From NCBI GenBank assembly GCA_024405435.1, contig JAKSOU010000027.1, positions 1-36,089 of the forward strand: DNA of 36,089 nucleotides. The letters are read 5' to 3'. The stretch is from Akkermansia sp. Its GTDB lineage: Bacteria > Verrucomicrobiota > Verrucomicrobiia > Verrucomicrobiales > Akkermansiaceae. The position numbers and the translations under genes are program-made. Under the pieces are notes generated by a model that was not told the origin of the DNA, searched no databases, and saw nothing but the letters and a program-made list of their open reading frames with translations. Each line of letters starts with the position of its first letter. The first letter of the stretch is position 1. Positions 30,056-36,089 of the stretch are shown here, piece after piece.

Positions 30056-33000
30056 TTGTACTTGCGGCGCCTTGCCGCCAAGGCGGCAAGCGCCAGCAAG
30101 GACAACGTGCCCGTGGTGGGTTCCGGGATGGGCACCAGCTTGGTGAACACGGGATTGCCCTGGGGGTCTATGCTCATGGTCCGGCTGCCTTGGCCATCCA
30201 TCAACAGGTAGATGTCCCTCCCGGCGCTTTCCGGGGTCAACTTGGCATCCCCCAGCTTGAAGGCGATGGAATCGGTTGCAGGGTTGAACCCTTCCGGCAG
30301 GGTGAGGTCCGAGGCGTCGAACACCACGTCCGCCATGTCCACGGAGCAGTGGAAAAGGTTGGACAACTTGAAGTAGTACACGTCGTCCACCAGCTCGTAG
30401 GAGTCCTCGGAGAGCTTGATGGTGACCTCCCGGAGCGTGATGGTGTTGTCGCCCACGTGGATCTCGTTGTTGGCGGTGATGGTCATGCCCTGGATCATCA
30501 AGTCTGCCGCAGACTCGATATAGAGCCCGTCCGCCAGGCTGGGGCGCCCTTCCGTTCCGGCAATCAGGCCGTCCTTCACGGTAAGCTCCTGCAGCAGGCC
30601 GGGGGCATCGTCGGCAAGCGCCTTGATGGAGGTGTCCCCGGCGGTGACGGTGCCGTCTTTGATATATGTTTCGCCGATGAAGTGCGCGCTGGCATCCTTC
30701 TTCACGGTAACGCTGCCGTTAATCGTGCCGTTGCCGATGGAGGAGGGGCCTTCCACGGTGACGGAGTTGGAGAGGGAGTGCCCGCCGAGGTCCAGGGTGC
30801 CGACCGTCATGGTGATGTCACCGGAGCCGAGGGCGGAGGCGGAACCCATCACCACGGTTCCCTTCTCGATGGAGGTGCCGCCGGTGTAGGTGTTGGCGGT
30901 CTCCACCAGCAGCGTGCCCGTGCCGCCCTTGATGAGGGTGCCCGCACCCGCAATGTAGCCGTCGCCCGTGAACGCGACATCGCTGTCCGAGTCCACGGCA
31001 ACGCTCAACGGGGTGAGTTCTCCCTGCAGCACCAGGCTGCCGCCCTGCACGTCCCGGATGAAGAGTGCGGCGTTGTTGCGGTAGGCGCGCGGGGTGTCTG
31101 TCGATGAGGAATAGCTCCAGTTCTTGTCGTCGTTCTCGGCCCACACGTTGCTGTCGCCGCCAATCCACCCCAGGATGTAGTCCCGCGAGCAGTAGAGCGT
31201 TCCCTTCCGCCAGTATACGCGCCCGGGGTCGTCTATCGTCTCCCCGTCCACCGTCATGGTTACCTTGGAGAAGTCCCAGCTCCCAGGGGTGGTGCCGTCC
31301 GCCATGGCAATGAGCGCGGCATCTTCCGCCAGCCCGCGCCCCGGCGCGGTGGTGACGTTGAAGGCGACGTATTTCCCCAGCTGCAGGGAGCCGTCGAGCG
31401 TGAGCGCGGGGTCGGAGCCGGTGAGCGTGAGGTTCACCCTGCTGCCATCCGCCAGCGTGAGGGAGCTTGCGCTCACGGAATTGGCACCCTCTAGGGAGAG
31501 CGCGGCGCCATTCTTGATGGTGAGCTGCGGGTTGTAGCTGGGTCCGCTGCCGGGGCTCTTGGCGATGGAGCCGCCGGACAGGTTCAGCTTGGCGCCGGAT
31601 TCCACATCCAGCCCGTTGAGGGCCAGCACGGCGCCGTCCTCCACGCTCAGCCCGCCGCCGTACAGGGTGGTGGTGGCGGTGATGGTGGAGGTGCGGGAGA
31701 GCAGCAGCTCCTCGGCGGAGTAATCCTTCTTGTGCTTCTTCAGGTCTTCCTCCGCATACTTGCCGCTAAAGACAATCCAGCCGCCCGTGGCCTGCCAGTC
31801 TGGCCCCACCTTCACGGAATTGAGGCGCATGCCGGGGCAGTAGTCGAACATGGCCGTATCGTAGATGAGAATCTCCTGCCCCACGGATGCCGAGATGGAG
31901 AGGTTGTACGATGAGTTCCCGCTGACATACAGGCCGCGCAGGAAGGTGTTGCCGGTCTTGGTGTCGTTCACCAGGTTGTCGCGGAACTCGATGCGGTTGT
32001 TGTCGGCAATCTGCGTGTTCCCGTTGACATGGATGAACATGCCGCCTGCCAAGGGGTAGGCGGAGCTTCCGGTGACGGTGTTGCCGGTGAAGGAGATTCT
32101 GTCGTTCGCGGTGAGGGAGAGGGAGCAGTAGGACACATAGCCCGCAGCGCCGATGGTGGCCGAGTTGCCGGAGAACTCCATATCCCCGTTTCCCATGATA
32201 AGGGCCGCGCTGTCCGTGTAGAGCGCGCCGTTGGCGAACGTGCCGCTGCCAACGTTGCGGCTGAACTCCACGTAATCGTTGTAGCACATGCTCAGGGTGT
32301 TCTTCACATACACCGCCATGCCCTCGCACGCGCCCTCGTTGCCCGAGAAGGACAGGCTCCCGTTGCGGTCCATCTCCAGGTCGTATGCGTACACGGCACC
32401 GCCGGGGCTCCCGCTGCTGTTCTCGTTCCCCTGGACGAGCAGCGTTGTGTTGTTGGAGATGATGGCCTTGTTGGCCAGAATGGCCGCGCCGCCGGATTGG
32501 GTAACCTTGTTGCCCGTGAACGAGACGAGTTCGTTGCCCCTGATTTCGAGCTTGGCGGTGCCGTCGGCGCAGATGGCACCGCCGCCGTGCTTGGCGGAGT
32601 TGCCGCTGAACACCAACGTCTCGTTGTCAGTGATGCGCAGGAAATCGAGGGAGCCGAACCCTTTGGTTTCCACGGCAATGGCGCCGCCGCCCTCCTGCGA
32701 GGTGTTGTCGATGAACCTGAGGGTGCCATTGTTGTCGCTGATGGTGATGGCCGTGCAGTACAGCGCGCCGCCATACCCGCCGGTGGCGGTGTTGCCGTCA
32801 AACAGCATGTCCCCGTTGCCGGAAATCGTGAGGGAGCCGAACCAGCCGCCGCCCGCATCGCCCTCGCTGCGCACATAGACGGCGCCGCCGCTCAATGCGG
32901 AGTTGCCGCACATGTCCACCTGCATGTTGTCCTTGATTTCCAGCGCGGCTCCCCTTTCGCCGGAAATGGCGCCGCCGTTCGCCCCGGAAACAGAGTTGCC

Positions 33001-33354
33001 GTTGATGCCCAGCTGGCGGAAGTCTCTGAACCCGCTCGCCAGGAGCCTGTCTCCATCCCAGAATGCCTTGAAAAACACGCTGCCGCCGGCATCCTGCACT
33101 TTGTTGCCGCCCAGGGTGAGGACCCAGCCGTTGCCCTCCCACAGCTGGTAGTTGCCGGTGGTGCGCACGCCCTTATCCTTGGCATCCACGTCATTCAGCA
33201 GCTCGTAATGCGCGTTCACGTCGGAATGGTCGCTTATATCCTGCGCGCTTCTCACTTTTACATCGGTTATCGAAACGGCGGCAAGGGCAGCGTGCGGAAC
33301 GGTCACCGCCCCCAGCAGGGCGGCCATCAGCAAATGTGGCAAGCGGATTTTCAT
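30052..33354 (-). CDS. Large secreted repeat protein with PEP-CTERM sorting tail
   Basis: A 1100-aa exported protein. It has a signal peptide (MKIRLPHLLMAALLG..., cut near AALA-AV, 26). Residues about 110-480 contain many irregular repeats of the Pmp type (FSGN / FTGN / FDGN with GGAI / GGAV), which fold as a beta-helix in chlamydial polymorphic membrane proteins. Residues about 600-900 have beta-strand repeats of the autotransporter-associated type, for example GGTGTLLVETANTYTGGTSI. The C-terminus is PIPEPTTGTLSLLALAALAARRRKYN in pattern: PEP motif near 1077, membrane helix, basic tail. No autotransporter beta-barrel is seen. It is probably a surface or exopolymer-associated adhesin-like protein processed by an exosortase. 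Own promoter and terminator. Confidence 0.85.
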   Translation of the reverse strand: MKIRLPHLLMAALLGAVTVPHAALAAVSITDVKVRSAQDISDHSDVNAHYELLNDVDAKDKGVRTTGNYQLWEGNGWVLTLGGNKVQDAGGSVFFKAFWDGDRLLASGFRDFRQLGINGNSVSGANGGAISGERGAALEIKDNMQVDMCGNSALSGGAVYVRSEGDAGGGWFGSLTISGNGDMLFDGNTATGGYGGALYCTAITISDNNGTLRFIDNTSQEGGGAIAVETKGFGSLDFLRITDNETLVFSGNSAKHGGGAICADGTAKLEIRGNELVSFTGNKVTQSGGAAILANKAIISNNTTLLVQGNENSSGSPGGAVYAYDLEMDRNGSLSFSGNEGACEGMAVYVKNTLSMCYNDYVEFSRNVGSGTFANGALYTDSAALIMGNGDMEFSGNSATIGAAGYVSYCSLSLTANDRISFTGNTVTGSSAYPLAGGMFIHVNGNTQIADNNRIEFRDNLVNDTKTGNTFLRGLYVSGNSSYNLSISASVGQEILIYDTAMFDYCPGMRLNSVKVGPDWQATGGWIVFSGKYAEEDLKKHKKDYSAEELLLSRTSTITATTTLYGGGLSVEDGAVLALNGLDVESGAKLNLSGGSIAKSPGSGPSYNPQLTIKNGAALSLEGANSVSASSLTLADGSRVNLTLTGSDPALTLDGSLQLGKYVAFNVTTAPGRGLAEDAALIAMADGTTPGSWDFSKVTMTVDGETIDDPGRVYWRKGTLYCSRDYILGWIGGDSNVWAENDDKNWSYSSSTDTPRAYRNNAALFIRDVQGGSLVLQGELTPLSVAVDSDSDVAFTGDGYIAGAGTLIKGGTGTLLVETANTYTGGTSIEKGTVVMGSASALGSGDITMTVGTLDLGGHSLSNSVTVEGPSSIGNGTINGSVTVKKDASAHFIGETYIKDGTVTAGDTSIKALADDAPGLLQELTVKDGLIAGTEGRPSLADGLYIESAADLMIQGMTITANNEIHVGDNTITLREVTIKLSEDSYELVDDVYYFKLSNLFHCSVDMADVVFDASDLTLPEGFNPATDSIAFKLGDAKLTPESAGRDIYLLMDGQGSRTMSIDPQGNPVFTKLVPIPEPTTGTLSLLALAALAARRRKYN

Positions 33355-33389
33355 GGCGAGTGCGTGCCGGAATACAACAACGGTGCGCG

Positions 33390-33418
33390 ATTATACCGCA
33401 AATCGCACCCCATTGCAA
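33390..33418 (-). promoter_or_regulatory. Promoter of the PEP-CTERM protein gene
   Basis: On the minus strand TTGCAA (33418-33413), a 17-base spacer and a perfect TATAAT (33395-33390) lie 35 bases before the ATG at 33354. The -35 box lies within the palindrome ATTGCAAT. Confidence 0.75.
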
Positions 33419-33548
33419 TGCCCGCAACATGGGAATTTGATTGAAGGTATCGGGCGCGGTTGGTAGGCGGGCGGAGTTCTAATCCGCCCCGCCATGGGTC
33501 GCAGCTCTCCGTGGCTCGTTACCACTCGCCACCCCGCCCGACCAAACC

Positions 33549-33576
33549 AAATCGTCAATCGTCAATTGTAAATCCC
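33549..33576. repeat. Heptamer repeat array (copy C)
   Basis: Four tandem 7-base units (AAATCGT, CAATCGT, CAATTGT, AAATCCC) preceded by the related CCAAACC. They match the units of copy B. There is no GTA-loop hairpin beside this copy, but a GC-rich imperfect hairpin lies about 55 bases to the left. Confidence 0.5.
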
Positions 33577-33659
33577 ATGGTGGTGTGGTTCGCGGCACCT
33601 GCCCCCGCGGGGGGCGTGCGATTTTTTGCGGCATTCTCGGGAATAGTTGCAAATTGTGC

Positions 33660-33687
33660 TTGCCAAGGGTTGCGAGGTGTGTATAAT
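33660..33687 (+). promoter_or_regulatory. tRNA-Pro promoter
   Basis: TTGCCA (33660-33665), a 16-base spacer and a perfect TATAAT (33682-33687) lie 15 bases before the first base of the tRNA. Confidence 0.7.
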
Positions 33688-33702
33688 GAGCGCGGCTAAC
33701 AA

Positions 33703-33776
<74 letters not shown>

Positions 33777-33927
33777 TGCACATTGAAAGCCCGGAACCGC
33801 TGCATGGGCAGCACCACGGCACAGGCGGCCCCCCGCCGAACCCCAGGCGCACGCGCCGCATTCCCCGTTCCGGGCCCCACCGCAAACCGCTTAGCCGCAC
33901 CCTCATTCCACAACACAATCCAAGATT

Positions 33928-34680
33928 ATGTCCGGTCATAACAAATGGTCCAAGATTAAGTTCACGAAGGCGGCAGCCGACGCGAAGAAGGGCAAGATAT
34001 TCGCCCGATTCTCCCACGAAATCACGCTGGCCGCCAAGAGCGGCGGCGGTGACGTGGACACCAACCCGCGCCTGCGCGCCGCCATCGAGGGCGCCAAGGC
34101 GGCATCCATGCCCAAGGAAAACATCGACCGCGCCGTGAAGAAGGGCACGGGCGAGCTCCAGGGCGCCACCATCCAGGAGGTGACCTACGAGGGCTACGGC
34201 CCGGTGGGCACCGCCATCATCGTGGAGGTAGCCACGGACAACACGAACCGCTGCTCCTCTGAAATCCGCACCATCTTCTCGCGCAACGGCGGCAACATGG
34301 GCACGCCCGGCTCCGTCTCCTACCAATTCGACCGCAAGGGCGAGGTGCGCGTGATCGACGAGTCCCTGGACGAGGATGCGGCCATGGAGCTTGCCATGGA
34401 TTGCGGTGCGGACGAGTTCGAGCAAGGCGATTCCGATGGCGAGTGGGTGTTCACCTGCGGGCCGACGGACCTACAGGCGGTGTCCGCCGCTTTGAGCGCC
34501 GCCGGCAAGAACGTGACGGGCATGAAGCTCATCATGGTGGCGCAGAACCCGACCGTGATATCCGATGTGGACACGGCGCACAAGGTGATGCGCATCTACG
34601 AGCTGCTCGACGACTACGACGACACGATGAACGTGTTCACGAACTTCGAGATAGACGAGGCCATCCTGGACCAGCTGTAA
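33928..34680 (+). CDS. yebC: YebC/PmpR family translation or transcription regulator
   Basis: A 250-aa soluble protein of the YebC/TACO1 family, of normal length. It begins with the family signature MSGHNKWSKIKFTKAAADAKKGKIF and has NPRLRAAIEGAKAASMPKENIDRAVKKGTGE, YEGYGPVGTAIIVEVATDN and a GTPGSVSYQFDRKG segment. Members have been described as DNA-binding regulators (PmpR) and, for this family, as factors that ease translation of proline-rich stretches. It is followed after 16 bases by rho, so the two are probably one operon. Its neighbour tRNA-Pro may be coincidental. Confidence 0.95.
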   Translation: MSGHNKWSKIKFTKAAADAKKGKIFARFSHEITLAAKSGGGDVDTNPRLRAAIEGAKAASMPKENIDRAVKKGTGELQGATIQEVTYEGYGPVGTAIIVEVATDNTNRCSSEIRTIFSRNGGNMGTPGSVSYQFDRKGEVRVIDESLDEDAAMELAMDCGADEFEQGDSDGEWVFTCGPTDLQAVSAALSAAGKNVTGMKLIMVAQNPTVISDVDTAHKVMRIYELLDDYDDTMNVFTNFEIDEAILDQL

Positions 34681-34696
34681 CCACGCGCGAGCGGTC

Positions 34697-36088
34697 ATGA
34701 GCGAGCCGAACGAACAGGGCATGCAGGAACACCGGCACAGCGTCCACGTGCGCAATGCCGGGGATTCCGCGCAGCAGCAGGGCAACGGCCGCAACGGCAG
34801 GCACCGCCACCGCAACGGCGGCGGCAACGGCAACAACAACCCCGGCTACAACGCCAACGGGGATGCCCGCCAGAACCGCAACCGCCACCAGAACCGCAAG
34901 AAGGGCGGAAACAAAAAGAACTTCCGCCAGCAGCAGGAACCCATACCCCAGGGGCGCGCATACGTGCCCGTGGGCGAGCCGGAACAACTCACCGGCATCC
35001 TGGAAATCACCGCCAAGGGGTTCGGCTTCATCCGCACGCAGGAAACCGGCTGGGCGCCCTCCGACAACGCGGTGTACGTGCCGGCGGACATCATCGCCCA
35101 GCACCACCTGCGCCCGTTCGTGGAGGTGACCGGCATGGCGCAGAAGTACGAGCGCGGCCACCAGCTCATCTCCGTGCAGAGCGTGAACGGCCTGCCGCCG
35201 GAGGAGGCCGCCGCCAGCCCGCACTTCGAGGACCTCAAGGCCGTGAACCCCACCCACCGCCTCGCGTTCGAGACCAACTCCAACCGCTACACCACGCGCA
35301 CGCTGGATTTGGTGGCGCCCGTGGCGCGCGGCCAGCGCGGGCTCATCGTGGCACCGCCCCGCACCGGCAAGACCACCCTGCTCATGCACATTGCAGAGGG
35401 CGTGCGCGAGAACTACGAGGAGGACATCCACCTGATGATCCTGCTGGTGGACGAGCGCCCGGAGGAGGTGACCGAATTCAAGCGCACGCTTCCCGGCGCG
35501 GAAATCTTCGCCTCCAGCAACGACAGCGGCGTGCGCGAGCACTGCCGCATCGCGGAGATGTGCATCGAGCGCGCCAAGCGCCTGGTGGAAAACGGACGCC
35601 ACGTCCTCATCCTCATGGATTCCATCACCCGCCTCGCACGCGCCTACAACAACGCCGAGCGCGGCAGCGGGCGCACCATGAGCGGCGGTATCGACGCCCG
35701 CGCGCTGGAAACCCCGCGCCGCCTCTTCGCCGCCGCGCGCAACACCCGCAACGCCGGCTCCCTCACCATCCTGGCCACCGCACTCATCGAGACCAACAGC
35801 CGCATGGACGAGCTCATCTTCCAGGAGTTCAAGGGCACGGGCAACATGGAGCTGGTGCTCAACCGCCGCATCGCGGAAATGTACATCTACCCCGCCGTGG
35901 ACATCCTGAAGAGCGGCACACGCAGGGAGGAGCTCATCCTGCCGGAGATGATGCTGGAGAAAATACGGCTCATCCGCCGCGGCCTGGCCAACTACAAGCC
36001 CACGGAGGCCATGGAGCGCCTGCTCTTCTTCCTGCGCAAGTGCCCCACCAACGCGCAGCTGCTGCTGGATATCAAGAGCAGGAATTGA
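34697..36088 (+). CDS. rho: Transcription termination factor Rho with disordered N-terminal region
   Basis: A 463-aa hexameric RNA-dependent ATPase that ends transcription; E. coli Rho has 419 residues. The usual N-terminal helical domain is replaced by a low-complexity stretch (about 20-80) rich in Asn, Gly, Arg, His and Gln. The primary RNA-binding domain (about 98-165) has GFGFIR. The motor has Walker A APPRTGKTT (219-227), LLVDERPEEV with the catalytic acid (249-258), MDSITRLARAYN (307-318), the Q loop SGGIDARALETPRR and the arginine-finger region near GTGNMELVLNRR. The stop lies one base from the window end, so it is complete. Confidence 0.97.
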   Translation: MSEPNEQGMQEHRHSVHVRNAGDSAQQQGNGRNGRHRHRNGGGNGNNNPGYNANGDARQNRNRHQNRKKGGNKKNFRQQQEPIPQGRAYVPVGEPEQLTGILEITAKGFGFIRTQETGWAPSDNAVYVPADIIAQHHLRPFVEVTGMAQKYERGHQLISVQSVNGLPPEEAAASPHFEDLKAVNPTHRLAFETNSNRYTTRTLDLVAPVARGQRGLIVAPPRTGKTTLLMHIAEGVRENYEEDIHLMILLVDERPEEVTEFKRTLPGAEIFASSNDSGVREHCRIAEMCIERAKRLVENGRHVLILMDSITRLARAYNNAERGSGRTMSGGIDARALETPRRLFAAARNTRNAGSLTILATALIETNSRMDELIFQEFKGTGNMELVLNRRIAEMYIYPAVDILKSGTRREELILPEMMLEKIRLIRRGLANYKPTEAMERLLFFLRKCPTNAQLLLDIKSRN

Positions 36089-36089
36089 G

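Larger units (their letters stand above)
33355..33702. other. Non-coding interval between the PEP-CTERM gene and tRNA-Pro
   Basis: No gene is seen in these 348 bases. They contain the PEP-CTERM gene promoter (33390-33418), an imperfect GC-rich inverted repeat (GGCGGGCGGA 33466-33475 / TCCGCCCCGCC 33483-33493, one bulge), heptamer array C (33549-33576), a GC palindrome followed by six T (33601-33627) and the tRNA promoter (33660-33687). Confidence 0.6.

Noticed and set aside
33601..33627. GC palindrome followed by six T as a terminator
   Set aside because: CCCCCGCGGGGG leaves at best a four-base loop and the T run starts seven bases later; no plus-strand gene lies upstream to need it.
33777..33927. 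A small gene or second tRNA between tRNA-Pro and yebC
   Set aside because: No start with a plausible reading frame and no cloverleaf is seen; only an 8-bp distant inverted repeat (33790-33797 / 33867-33874) that is probably chance.

Overview
The window is a GC-rich bacterial chromosome segment that most resembles the Verrucomicrobiota, and within it Akkermansia-like bacteria. This is an inference from a large secreted protein with Pmp-type and autotransporter-type repeats and a C-terminal PEP-CTERM sorting tail (30052-33354), a WaaA Kdo transferase and lipoprotein typical of an outer-membraned cell, and many genes with poor Shine-Dalgarno sites. No rRNA gene and no CRISPR array is seen. One tRNA gene, tRNA-Pro(CGG), is present.

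Layout. Positions 1-212 hold a terminator for a gene left of the window and a heptamer repeat with a GC hairpin. Next come a polyferredoxin that fuses NapH-like and NapG-like halves (-), two small membrane proteins (+), a ComEC/Rec2 DNA-uptake channel (-) and phosphoglycerate kinase (+). An rsmD-waaA-DUF2062 operon (-) and a secreted protein (-) follow. A divergent lipoprotein and galM (+) lead into a three-gene phage-derived cassette (+, 11139-19375) made of a 408-aa coiled-coil protein, a 1801-aa giant protein and a terminase large subunit. The cassette runs tail to tail into folP, which follows a 210-aa unknown gene (-). Then come a sugar-porter MFS transporter with a large periplasmic insertion, a DigH-like glycosyl hydrolase, and a ribosomal protein operon read on the minus strand: rplX-rplE-rpsH-rplF-rplR-rpsE-rplO-secY. 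This operon lacks rpsN and rpmD and has a clean sigma70-type promoter. The right end has the PEP-CTERM protein (-), tRNA-Pro, yebC and rho (+).

How the genes fit together. Most of the window is housekeeping: glycolysis, sugar mutarotation, folate, LPS core, ribosome, secretion and transcription termination. The accessory part is the galM/folP interval, where intact phage-like virion and packaging genes sit without capsid, tail, portal, integrase or lysis genes. The best candidates for something undescribed are this cassette; a dispersed degenerate heptamer repeat in three intergenic regions, two copies of which lie next to a GC hairpin with a GTA loop; a group of genes whose -10 boxes lie only 7-13 bases before the start codon, suggesting leaderless mRNAs; and unusual extensions or losses on core proteins (SecY extra membrane segment, S5 and Rho disordered N-termini, degenerate ComEC hydrolase domain, short L24).
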